64,000 nt of DNA from Moniliella sp. 'wahieum' (Eukaryota > Basidiomycota > Moniliellomycetes > Moniliellales > Moniliellaceae), in assembly GCA_003971905.1 (NCBI GenBank), contig RSEE01000041.1, positions 372,001 to 436,000 of the forward strand. Direction: 5' to 3'. The translations under genes were made by a program, and so were the position numbers. Shown piece by piece: positions 22,445 to 33,073 of the stretch (position 1 is its first letter; every line of letters begins with the position of its first letter). The notes beneath the pieces are model-generated. The model saw only the letters and a list, made by a program, of their open reading frames with translations, was not told the origin of the DNA and did not search any database.

Positions 22445-23405
22445 TAGTTCCACTCGTCGGGGGTGTGGTTGGCCAAATCCACAGCCGTTGCAATGTCAAG
22501 TGCCACATAGGTCGGTGTAATGGGGCGATCGGGGCGATCGAGCATAGCCTTGGATGTGATGCCACTGAGGACGAGGCAGGGGCGAAACCGGCACGGCGAC
22601 CGAACGGAATGTCTGTGTCGAGACGATCACCAAAGAAGATGGCACGCGAAGGATCAACGTTGTGCGCCTTGACCACGCAGTCCAGAATGGGTTGATGAGG
22701 TTTGCCAATCACTACAGGCTCCCGACCGGTAGAGTTGATCAACGGGGCAACTGTAGCCCCAGCCTCGGGCCAGGGACCACCAATGGCCGGGTAGTCGTGT
22801 CCTCATTGGTGAGAATAAAGTGGACATCCGGATCCATTACATACTTGGCTGCCTTGGCCGTTTTGGCATAGTTCTGGTCCACGTCAAATCCCACGATCAC
22901 AGCCCCGACGTCGGGATCAATGCTCCCTGGTGCGGCGAGGGCCTCGAAAGGGTGATCGGGAGGAAGACCAGGAGATCGGTGGTAAGGGTCTTTGGTGCCG
23001 CCGATGTGCTCAACGCCCTCGAGATCAAGCTCATGTTCGATCCCTTCCATGCCGAGAACGTAAACCTTGTTGCGCTTTTGCTCCTTATCTTAAGCACTTT
23101 GGAAACATACACAGCGGCAGCATAGGCGGAAGAGATCATCTCATCTTCGTGGACCTCGATACCGAGCTTGGCGAACTTTTGAGGTACTGTGCGCGGGAAA
23201 CCGAAGCATTGTTGGTGACAAAGAGCACCTTCTTGCCCTGAGAGCGAAGGTAGGCCAGTGCGTCGGCGCTGCCGGTAATGGGGGTGGCGATGCGGTAAAG
23301 GACACCATCACAGTCAAAGATGAACGTGTCGTACTTGGCAAGCAGCTCGGACGAAAAGCCCTTGGGGGAGAGCTGGAGCTGGCGGTACGCGGCGGTGGCG
23401 GACAT
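22445..23405 (-). CDS. PHO13: 4-nitrophenylphosphatase / phosphoglycolate phosphatase-type HAD hydrolase
   Basis: HAD-superfamily phosphatase of the Pho13/PGP group, which clears phosphorylated metabolic by-products such as 2-phosphoglycolate in the cytosol. Starts MSATAAYRQLQLSPKGFSSE at 23405. Motif I is DCDGVLY (catalytic Asp and general acid/base Asp) in KYDTFIFDCDGVLY; motif II region is VLFVTNNAS. Then come VGFDVDQNY, the GKPHQPILD lysine region and motif IV FFGDRLDTDI. After a one-base shift the end reads TYVALDIATAVDLANHTPDE and stops at 22447-22445. Length is about 320 residues, normal. At least three single-base frame changes occur (around 23170, 22790 and 22580), with the family sequence continuing across them. 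No intron needed. Confidence 0.9.
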
Positions 23406-24440
23406 GCGTGTCGAAACAAGAACAGACGGCAAAAGAAGGTAGGAGGGTGTTGTTCGTGCGGGTTCAGGTGTGGGGGAGACGCGGATTTTATACGGGGCCA
23501 CGGGATATCCTAAGATCGCCGTAGACCCGCGCCGGGCTCGAGTATAGCATTGGCGCAACGCCAACGCGTATTGCTCCATGACGTCAGTGCCGGCACTGCG
23601 CCACTGTGGGTGTGACTTGGCGTGAAACACCGGACTAAGCACAGCAGCTCAGCGGGCGGCCGCTTCATTGCCGCCTCCCACAACAGTTTGAGGGCACTGG
23701 TACGATGTGGAGCAACGGCTGTGGTATTTGATAGATTGAATATGGCCAGTTCAACGATGAACATTCTTCTTCTGTTCGTCCCGATCTAGATGGAAAGTCG
23801 CTTCAAGCTTCCAGCTTCAGCGCCAGCTGAAGCTACAATCTGGGTTCAGAACGATTATTCATCATCAGCGTGTGCCCATCGAGAATCGCTCATCGCAGCT
23901 CTCAGCAATAAACGTTAAACGTTAAACGGAGAAGCGCCATCGATTGGCTCCTTCAGATATAAAAACCCATTGCAACACACCGGGGCCCACAGAGAGTGTG
24001 CTGAGCCTGAGGAAGATAGATAACCAATAGGCGCTAGGTCCGGGCCTCTGGCAGTTTGGCATACACTCCCCAAGTGCGTATCAATAGCACCATCATCGAC
24101 ATCACTATAGGCCTCAAGATGTGTGTGCAGCGGGGGACGAGTGACGGACGTGATTCATTGGTGACTGTGGTGTATCCGCCGATAGATTCCCCGTGGCAAT
24201 ACCCAAGTTTTCGATCTTAGATCTGCGCTGCCCCTACGCCCTGCCAGATCTATACCTCCCAACAGTTGGCAACATGAGTGCACCTGAGAAATATTAATGG
24301 CAAAAAGAAACGTCACGCTGCGTGACGCGCGTAACTGGAAGTACAGGTGCATTGCAAAGCACGCCCAACGTTCAGCGCGTTCAGCGTTTTGTTCAGATGC
24401 CAGGTTTAACCGATCACCGGGACCAGCAATGGGAAGCTTA
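23406..24440. other. Intergenic region between PHO13 and HIS5
   Basis: No gene recognised. It contains the PHO13 upstream region and a small repeat ACGTTAAACGTTAAACG (about 23920). A TATAAAAACC at about 23959 could be a TATA box, but no gene start follows it convincingly. Confidence 0.4.
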
Positions 24441-25958
24441 CTAGGCCAAAATTTGAGTGAGCAGCTTGACCAGTTGCTCGTTCTCCTCTTGAGTACCAAT
24501 GGTAATGCGTAGGCATCCAGGACATCCCAACTCCTTGGAGCGGTCCCGAACTACAACCGCGTGTTTCTCAGCCATGGTCTTGTACACCCTCCCCGCCCGC
24601 GCCGAGTCAGGTTGGGCGTTTGCTTCCGACCGAGGACGGTCCAAGACAGGGACAAGAATAAAATTGGCATCATTGCTCCCCTTGGCTTGCCCCAGAGCAG
24701 GAATTTGCTTCAACGCATCCAAAAGCCAAGCACGGTTCGCGATAAGCGTCGTCAGGTTCCTCCGCATTTCTCCAGCCCATCATCGCTCAGGGCCAGTGAG
24801 GCCAGACGCGCGGCAGGCACCGACACATTGTACGGCGCCTTGGTGTTGTTCATAATCTGGATCAGGGGGGAGGAAGCGTACGCTACCCCCATACTAAAAA
24901 CAAATACAAGCAGTCAGTATGTGAGCCATGACCTGTGAAGGAAGATGGACGTACCGCACACCCGCCAAGCCATATGCCTTGCTGAGCGTCTCGGTCACAA
25001 TCACATTGGCGTATTTGTTAACAAGGGGGCAGCTGACACTGGTGGCTCTGCAGCGCGCTTGCCTTCACGAATCTCTTGCTCGGCAAAGTCGATGTAGGCT
25101 TGGTCGACAACTACCAAGCCGTTCCAGCGGTCAAGTTGGCAATCGTCTCAATGGCCTTCATTGAAAGGAGCGTGCCGGTAGGGTTTCCCGGAGAGCAGAG
25201 AAACAGCCTTGATGCTCGGATCCTTTTCCAGGGCCGATAGGACGGCTTCTGTGTCGAGCGCAAACCGGCCATTCTCCCCGCCCTCACCCGCGCCGGGAGC
25301 GGGGTCGACAATCAAAGGCACCTTGACCACTTCAAGTTCGTTCACCGCCGCACACACCGCGTACATCCCATACGTGGGGGGGCAGATCAGAATCTTGTCT
25401 TTGCCCGGACGGCCGACGATGCGCTGGATCAGGTCCAGCACCTCGTCCGAGCCAACACCAAGCATGATGTTGTCCTCGCCCCCGACACCACGGAGAGCAG
25501 CAAGACGTTGCTTGACGCCAATAGCGACGGATCCGGGTATCGGTGCAGCGGCAAGCGGAGCAGATCCGCCTCCTCACTCTCAACCGTCCCTGGGGCACTA
25601 TTGGGAAGTGGTGCAGGAGGCCGTGGCCCATGCTGTTCTCGTTGGCGTCGAGCAGGACGCCCTCTTGGTAGTCGTCGCGAGCACAGCGGTAAGGTTGGAG
25701 GGCGAGGATGTTGGGGCGGATAAGGGCAGTGAGGTCGAAGTGGGCCGGCTTGAGCGTGGCCTGGAGCTGGGCGGCCTTTTCGGGGCTGATGCCGGGGATG
25801 GCGAGGGAGGACAGATGGTGAGGTGCGGGGGGGGGCGGCGGAGGAGCAGGTGCAGGTGCAGGGCAGATCCACGGGCTAATAAAAAAGCCGCCGTCGGGGG
25901 GCTCGAGAGACGTGACTCGGACCGAAGCGGACAAGGACAGCCAGCGCCCCCCGGACAT
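24441..25958 (-). CDS. HIS5: Histidinol-phosphate aminotransferase
   Basis: PLP enzyme of histidine synthesis (imidazole acetol phosphate + Glu to histidinol phosphate). Family landmarks in order: [74 protein letters not shown], and [12 protein letters not shown] with the PLP-binding Lys. The C-terminus is [20 protein letters not shown] 61-bp intron lies at 24954-24894 (GTACGT, branch CTGAC, TTTTTAG), directly after the PLP lysine motif; spliced, it reads AGVRMGVAYAS. Several single-base frame changes (around 24770, 25060, 25180, 25490, 25600) look like assembly errors. The N-terminus is uncertain: ATG at 25958 or 26039, followed by a Pro/Ala-rich stretch before the conserved part. It is divergent from VMA6. 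Confidence 0.92.
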
Positions 25959-26229
25959 GGGCTTGTCCTCGGCCTGCCCTCGGAAGCACCTCCCCTTTTT
26001 TTCCGCGCCGCTGCTTGCAACTTTCAAGTCGGCTGCCACCTCCTTGAACGTTCAACCGCAAACGGGTGGTTCGCAGCGGGGCGTGCTTACGGCATCCAGT
26101 TCGACCTGGGCACTGCGCCAACCCGACGGCAGTTCTGCGTCGCTGGGCGCACGCCGCAGCCGGGCCTCTCCACCACCCCACCCCCACCTCCCCCTCCCGC
26201 CGGTCCCCGGTCGACGCTCGCTGCCCAGG

Positions 26230-27355
26230 ATGGAGATGCTTGCGTGCGTCAACGTCGACAACGGCTACCTCGAGGGTGTCGTGCGCGGCTACATGAACGG
26301 CCTCTTGACCGCCTCGCAGTTCCAAACCCTGACCCAGTGCGAGACGCTCGAGGACCTGCGTATGCAGCTCTCGGCCACCGACTATGGCAACTTCCTCGCC
26401 AATGAGCCCTCGCCCCTCACACAAGTGTCGTCCTCGACCGCGCGACCCGACGCATGGTCACGCAGTTCGAATACTTGCGCGAAAATGCCGTGTACCCTCT
26501 CAGCAAGTTCCTCGACTTTGTCACCTACGCCTACATGATCGACAATGTCATCCTCCTCATCACGGGCACGCTCCACGAACGTGACACGCACGAGCTGCTC
26601 GAGCGCTGCCATCCACTGGGCTGGTTCGATACGCTCCCCGCTCTCAGTGTCGCCAATACCGTCGATGAGCTGTACCAGACTGTGCTGGTGGAGACCCCGC
26701 TGGCTCCCTACTTCCGCGATTGCCTCTCGGCCGCCGACCTGGACGACCTTAACATTGAGATCATCCGCAACACTCTGTACAAGTCATACCTCGAGGACTT
26801 TACCAGTTCTCCCTCTCTCTTGGGGGCGTGACGACGCGAGGCGATGCAGGACCTGCTGGCCTTTGAGGCTGATCGCCGCGTCATCTCCATCACGGTCAAC
26901 AGTTTTGGCACCAGCCTGACCAAGGAGGAGCGCGCCCGCCTTTTCCCCTCGATCGGCAAGCTCTATCCCGCGGGCAAACAATGCCCTGGCCCGTGCAGAT
27001 GATGTGGAGCAGGTCAAGGCCGTGTGCGACATGGTCCCTGAGTACAAATCCTTCTTTGATGCTCCTCCTGGACAGGAGGAGGCCCAATTGGACCATCTAG
27101 AGGATAAGTTTGCCAAGGAAGAGGTGAGGATCAACAAGATTCTTACCATTCAGCAGTTTCAACTTCTCCATATTCTACGCCTGGGCCAAGCTGAAGGAGC
27201 AGGAATTCGCACCCTTGGCTGGATCGCGAGTGCATTGCTCAAGGCGCCCGAGGTTCGTACCTTACCCCCTTGTCATGCTGTTCGTGTGGCACGAATACTG
27301 AGCGCTGACACTGCATTCGTTCGCAGACCGTATTGGCGACTACATCAATGTGTGA
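26230..27355 (+). CDS. VMA6: V-type proton ATPase subunit d
   Basis: Subunit d sits on the membrane Vo sector at the vacuole and couples the central stalk to the c-ring. Start [20 protein letters not shown] is the family start; then [20 protein letters not shown], the central [71 protein letters not shown] and the C-terminus [11 protein letters not shown]. The last ten residues come from a second exon: intron 27253-27326 (GTTCGT donor, branch CTGAC, CGCAG), stop at 27353-27355. Length about 350 residues as expected. Frame changes around 26415, 26790, 26970 and 27200 interrupt an otherwise conserved protein. The start is about 270 bp from the HIS5 start on the other strand, so the two may share a promoter region. 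Confidence 0.92.
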
Positions 27356-28710
27356 TCCCATCGCTGTCAGGTTGCCCTGTCCCATTGCCTCTCCGGACCA
27401 AAATCTTTCATCTTACAGCCGCAGCCGAATGGATTTCTACTATGTATGTTTCGCCTGCCTCTGCGCCAAGCGGATGTGCTTTACGACCAAATGAACATGG
27501 TCTGGTCTTCAACGTCCTCATGCAGCTAGCGCAGAGGCCCCTGCATGTAGCCCTGCGGGGGACGTGGACATCTACAGAGTGCGGAAAGGGGAAGAAAGCC
27601 CCAACCGAGACAGTTCTCCTGGTCACAGTCGTGGGAGCGGTCCGCCCATTTCCAACAAGGACAGTCGGTCCCCGGTTCAGGACCATAATGCTGTAATGCT
27701 GTGTCAACGCAACGCATCGGTTTCTGGTGTCGGCGAGGCCGTGGTGTTCATCAGTTGGCCTTGCAGTGCGTTTGGCTCAGCTGAGCACCAATCCTTCATC
27801 ATGAAACCACGTTAGACCCCGCATGGGCGACCTTTGGTGGACCATGCGTTTCCCCTCATGCTTTGCCAGTGGTATGGCTTTGGATCAAGTGTGCGTAGTT
27901 GCTACTGATTCAGTCCACTGTTCATGGCGTTTATGGTTGGATGGGCCAACACACAACCAACCACTTATCAATGACCCGAAGTTAGTAAGACCCCTTCGGC
28001 CTTATATTAGGAGAGCCTCCTATCAGTCTATGTTGCACCTTGACACCGCAGATCGGACATGTCAATCAGCTCCTTTCGACTGTAGTCTGTCGTGTCCGGT
28101 GCGCTATCAATGAAGGAGCTCGGAAGGTGTGACAAACGGTACGGCAATGGCTCAAAACTCAGCAGGCGGTAGGGTAACCAAGAACAAGAGGCAAGGGACA
28201 TGACATGATGGGCGGTAGTAGAACGGCACGCACACCAATACAACCAGAGATAAGCGTACAAGCACGAAAGATGGAGGACAAACGATCAAAGGTTCGCCAA
28301 GTTAAATTGGTGAGAACAAGGGAGAGAAACGGCAACTCTCGTGCGTCGCGGCGATGGGCTCCAGGACAGGAAACTAGATGCGGCCTAGAACAAAACAGAA
28401 ACAAGAGGCGACCGGAAGGAGGGACAACCGGTGGGAGGGGGGGGATTTCGAAAGGCTAACAAGACCCAAGCGCGTTTCTCGATCGGGGAGTGGGCAGGCC
28501 CAAAAAAAGTGGAGGCTGAGGCTTGACGTGAGTAGATCGAGATGGGCAGCAAATGCGGAGGAAGAAGGACGTGGGCTGTGGACGGCTAACGAGCCTGTAG
28601 GGGAGGGGGGGGGTCATAGTCCGTCCAGGAGAGGGGAAGGAGGATCAGAGAGGACAAGTACAAGACCAATGGTCACAGGAAAAATGCACCAAGAATCGCA
28701 ACGGCGGCGA
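27356..28710. other. Intergenic region between convergent VMA6 and G-alpha genes
   Basis: No gene recognised. Short open stretches occur at about 27500-27700 (plus) but match no family I know. G-rich, purine-biased plus strand from 28280 to 28670. Confidence 0.4.
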
Positions 28711-29991
28711 TCAAAGTAGTGCCGTCTCTCGTAACGCATTCTGGGACGATTGTATCCTTGATGTCCATAAAAAATTGTTCAATGTCTTTGGTGTCGGTAG
28801 CTGCGTGAGGTGAGGGTAGATGGGAAGCTTGGCGCGGTTGAGCTGGGTGAAGCGCCACAGACGTACCGCGCCGCTTTTTGAACGTCGGGCCCGCCCGTGT
28901 ACTCGGGGAAGTATTTCTCCAGCGGCACGCGCTTGATCTTTTTCTGGAACACGTCCACCTTGTTCAGAAAGAGAATCACCGACGACCTGGCAAACCAGCG
29001 CGAGTTGACCACAGACTCAAACAGAACCAGGGATTCGTCCATGCGGTTCTGCTTCGGTTCCTCCACAGCACTTGGTCATACTCGGAGATAGCAACGCAAA
29101 AGATAATGGACGTGACCGCCTCAAAGCAATGGATCCATTTGAAGCGCTCCGACCGCTGGCCACCCACGTCAAAGAGGTGGATCACGAGATTGCCCATGGT
29201 AAATGTGGTCTCGGTGATCGCCGTGCTCTTCGAGCGGGCTCGCAAAACGTCATCGTTGGTGGGAAGATAGCCTGGGGCAGCAATACGTTTGGCATTCTCG
29301 AAAAAGTAGGGCCCACTGTCCATGAGATAGAACTGGTCGCTGTGAAGATCGAGAAGTGTGCGCGTGACAGGCGCATTCCATATTTGCTGTGCGTAGGCCC
29401 CACTTCGGGCGTGAGAGGGTTGGCATCGTCCTCCAACGGGGAGGTCTGGGACGAGAGGGGGGAGTGGGGGTTCCGAGGGAGGATTTTCGCACTCATCGGC
29501 ATTAGAGCCTGGTGCACTGGTGTCCGCGCCAGCGGGGTTGGAGACTTGATGGTGAAGTTGAGGACCTTCTGGATGGCGAGGCGGGAAGGGGTGTCTTCGG
29601 GCTGGAGCTCGAACTTGACCAAAGCCATGGCGATGGTCTGAGCTGACTCGAGGAGGTTCTTGGCAATGATGAGGCGGTAGTAAAGAAGCTCAGCGTGGTT
29701 AAAGCCGTCCTTGTGGATGATCTTCATTTGCTTGCTGATGGTGCTCTTGCCGCTCTCGCCGCTGCCGAGGAGGAGGAGCTTGAAGGACGGGGCTCCTTCT
29801 TGACCGCAGCTGGAACAGAGGCAGAGTTGGCGGTGGAGCCATTGGTGTGGGCGCCGTTGTTGGTGGATTGGAGGTGGGGGCGAGGGAGGAGGAAGCGTCG
29901 GCAGCCTTCATGGCGCGGCAGTGGGTTTAGTGGCAGACGGAGCCGGGGCAGACGCGGAGGCGTCGGGCGTGCTGCTGAAGCAGTTCCCCAT
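28711..29991 (-). CDS. GPA: Heterotrimeric G-protein alpha subunit
   Basis: Start MGNCFSS gives the N-myristoylation Gly2 and a palmitoylation-type Cys. A Ser/Pro/Ala-rich stretch precedes the P-loop [19 protein letters not shown]. The helical domain carries an extra Ser/Pro-rich insert of about 30 residues (around [15 protein letters not shown]). Switch I reads [17 protein letters not shown]3 is [18 protein letters not shown]4 is [10 protein letters not shown], the region before G5 is [18 protein letters not shown] and G5 is ATDT. The end, after a one-base shift in a CCC run, is [10 protein letters not shown] with stop at 28713-28711. The C-terminal -4 Cys of the Gi class is absent. The glycine normally next to the switch-I Thr (TTGI) is alanine here. 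Frame changes around 28740, 28810, 28870, 29050, 29400 and in the N-terminal tail look technical. No intron is needed. Confidence 0.92.
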
Positions 29992-30068
29992 GGTGTGGGC
30001 GGCAATGCATCCCCCTGTGGCAGGGATGAGTGTCTGGCGGGGGATGGGGGTGGTGGAGAGAGGGTTGG

Positions 30069-30182
30069 TGGAGAGATGGGGGGAGAGATGGGGTGGGGAG
30101 AGATGGGGTGGGGAGAGATGGGGTGGGGAGAGATGGGGTGGGGAGAGATGGGGTGGGGAGAGATGGGGGTGGGGAGAGATGG
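30069..30182. repeat. 15-bp tandem repeat upstream of the G-alpha gene
   Basis: About seven copies of a GGAGAGATGGGGTGG unit with one- to two-base variants, starting about 80 bp upstream of the G-alpha start codon. In its 5' leader or core promoter the coding-strand sequence is a C/T-rich tract. It is likely to vary in length between strains (inference). Confidence 0.85.
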
Positions 30183-31739
30183 AGGCGGATGGATGGGGAC
30201 GTGGATGCGCTGCGGCGGGGGGGGGCGAGGGGGCGAGATGTTCAAGTTGAACGTTCACGTTCCAATGCAAGTTGAATGTTTGCCGGTTGCACGTACCAGG
30301 TTGCAGGCGGCAGTTGAGACGATTAACGTTTATTTATCGTTTCACGCTCCCCGCAGCGGCAAGCGCACCTGCGAGAGAGCGGCGGGCGCCGTTCACGCTG
30401 CCGGTTCACGTTCCCCGGGCACCGAGCATCGCCCACACATCCAACATCGAACGCTCCAGCCATGCGAGCGAGGGGGCACAGGTGGGCACGCACTCAGTGC
30501 TCGATATTCAATAGACCCTCCGACCCCACTCAGTACTGAACTCGTACTCAGTGCCATCTTCCCCTATGATGCTGCATTCGCGGCCCCACATACTCTGCAA
30601 GTCTATCAGTGGCACTCACAAACGCTCCCGCTGCATGGCCCACTGGGTATATGGGCATAGCATTACTACGAACCCACCAGCAACCCGGTCGGTTCCGTCT
30701 GTGCCGGTCTGTGTGCTCCCCGCTGACGGTGTAGTGTCTGTCAGCAGGCTGTTTGTTATAAGCGAGTCATCATCCATTGCACCCCCATTCAACATGTCCC
30801 TCCGTTCGAGGTGAACATTTGATTCCCGCAAGACCAAAACAATGAAGCTAATCCAGATCTGACCGATTCCAAGATCTCCTGTCACTAGTCACTCTCATTG
30901 ATACGCGACAAGTGCATGTTTCTATTTCGCAGGTGGCACAGCGTGGAAAGTGTTGATTGGTCTCTACGACTCCTTCCTGCATCTCAGCTGCCTCAGGAGA
31001 CAGCTGTCAGTATCTTCGTCGTTCTGGTTCTACTTGAAGGCATCCTGGCCTGTATGGTAAACGGTAAACGTATAGCTGGACCTGGACCGATGGCTAAGCA
31101 CACTACAATAGGGTTAGACTCGACCTTGCGTTGTTGGTGCTCGAACCCCAACTACATGGCGTAGGATCATGACCGGAAGTGATGACGTTTTGAACGTTGA
31201 TGCCTGAGCCTGATTCAACTGAGTAGTAGTAGTGAGGACTGCAAATATACGTCAATGCTGCATAGGGAGTCCGTCGCGTTGCCCTACCTGCTTTTGTCCC
31301 CTCTGTTTCGCTTCTCGACATTCATACACTTTTCATATCACATACTCGCCACATAGTAATAGAAAAAAGTAGAAGGAAACTGGATACGGTCTTGTCGTTT
31401 TTACTAAAGAAACAGAGTAAAACATGAAACGCAGACATGAATAAACGCGAGAGAAAGATCAAGGATCTCGGGATCCGAACAGGGAGACTAATAGGGATAT
31501 ACAGCATCGCAACCCAACATCCGCAATCGTCAATGCGCTCCAGGCAAACCATAAGGCCTGTACTTCTCAATAGTCATGAGCGCAAACTCGCAGCGGGAGG
31601 GCAGTCGGATGAACAAGACCAGGAGGGGAAACTGTTCAGAAAAGTATCCCTCTCATACACGCAGAGGGGGAAGAGGGGGGAAGGAGGGGTACTAAAAGGG
31701 AAACAAGACGAGGTAATAGAAGGGAAACAAGACTCAGAT
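30183..31739. other. Intergenic region upstream of G-alpha
   Basis: No gene recognised. Includes a CGTTCACG/TTCAACG-rich stretch (30240-30420) and CACTCAGTRCT-type words (about 30490-30560) similar to those near 56560-56610. Confidence 0.4.
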
Positions 31740-33073
31740 CACGGCCCCGACGCCCCTGGCAACGGTGGGCGGGGCGTGGACCGTGCGTTCATAGAGTGGA
31801 CACGGAAGGCGTAGGCGTAGGCAAAGAAGAAGAGGACCAGAGCGCTCGCTCAGCCCACGACGAGGCGTTCGTTCCTCAACAGGTGAGGGGGGGGCTACGT
31901 TCCGGCTCCACAGCGGGATCGGCTCTCTCCCCTTTGGCACCGCCGTCAACTTGGTGCTTGGACCTCGACCACCTGGTGCTGGATCCGAGGAGAGCGAAGG
32001 GCGAGGGACGGGGGTGAGCTGGGTATGGGTCCGTCAAGCCTGCTCCAAGGAATCAGCTTGGGGGGCGAGGAAACTCGGGGCCAAAGATGGAATGGGTGGG
32101 CGAGTGGGGCGGAAAGAGATCCGAACCACCGTGAAGCGAAGGCGAAATCGAGAGCGACGAAGGGGGCGACTTGGGAACCCAAAGTGCTTCCGCTCGTCTC
32201 CGATGTGCGTGCCCACCGTTTCTTCCCGAGGGGGGGTACCAATGGGAGCCAGAGGCACACCACCCTTCTGCTCGAAGTAGATCGAGGCAAGGTGATGGAA
32301 GAAGGGGGTGTAGCTGGTGGTCTGGGTAAATTGGGTCCAGACGAAGTGCCGTAACAGGAATCATACTGTGGTCCGAGGCGCCGGGGAACGGCGTCTGAGG
32401 GAGAGGCTCGGAGCGCCATCCCGTACCAGAGGAAGAGTGATGAAGAAGAGGGGCCGAACACGAGCGGATGAGCACCTGTGGCTCAGCATGGGTGTGGGCA
32501 AACGTGACGGACGGGAGGACGGGGGTGAGCCAAACTGGCTTTGTGGGCGTGAGGGACTTGGGGCCATAGGGAAATCCCGTCGAGAACGTGAACGGTGCGA
32601 GGACCGTGACCGCATTCGGGCATGATGTGAACGGGGCGGGAGGCTGATAGAAACAGGAATGTACGTCCTGGGGTGAGGGAGGGGAAGAAGGAACACGGTC
32701 AGTCGCTGGTCCACCCAGGGAGAACAGAAAATGGGCAAGGAGACATGCCTATTCAACCGGGTCATCGCAGAGTGGAGTTGGGTAGGGACGATGCCCTTGG
32801 AGGAGCAAAGGGACTGGGATGGGAATAGGCGTCCGCGGTTAATTAAGCCAGGATGCTCCACCGGTAGCGTTGGAAAGTGGAGGGAAGAAAGAGGTTCTGG
32901 TTCGGTGACGGGACGGGGCCGTCTCCGACTGCAGCACCAGGGAAACAGGTAGGTAGGTATACCACGGGGCCTTGGCGTCGGTAGAGTTTGGCGGAACGGG
33001 CATGGTATGGACTGATGGATATCGTCGTCAAGAGGAAGATCGGTATAATAGACAGGAAAAAAAGAATGGCCAC
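31740..33073 (-). CDS. Hypothetical Ser/Pro-rich protein with N-terminal hydrophobic segment
   Basis: Weakly supported. On the minus strand from 33073, MAILFFLSIIPIFLLTTISI looks like a signal peptide or signal anchor. Downstream, long overlapping open stretches in shifting frames continue to about 31740, e.g. VTVLAPFTFSTGFPYGPKSL and WRSEPLPQTPFPGASDHSM. The shifts resemble the single-base errors seen in neighbouring genes, so a real secreted or membrane protein is possible, but no domain is recognised and Pro/Ser-rich composition alone can keep frames open. Confidence 0.25.

Noticed and set aside
31125-31165. GGGGTTCGAGCACCAAC on the minus strand, resembling a tRNA T-arm
   Set aside because: The stem does not pair and no acceptor, D or anticodon arm can be drawn around it.
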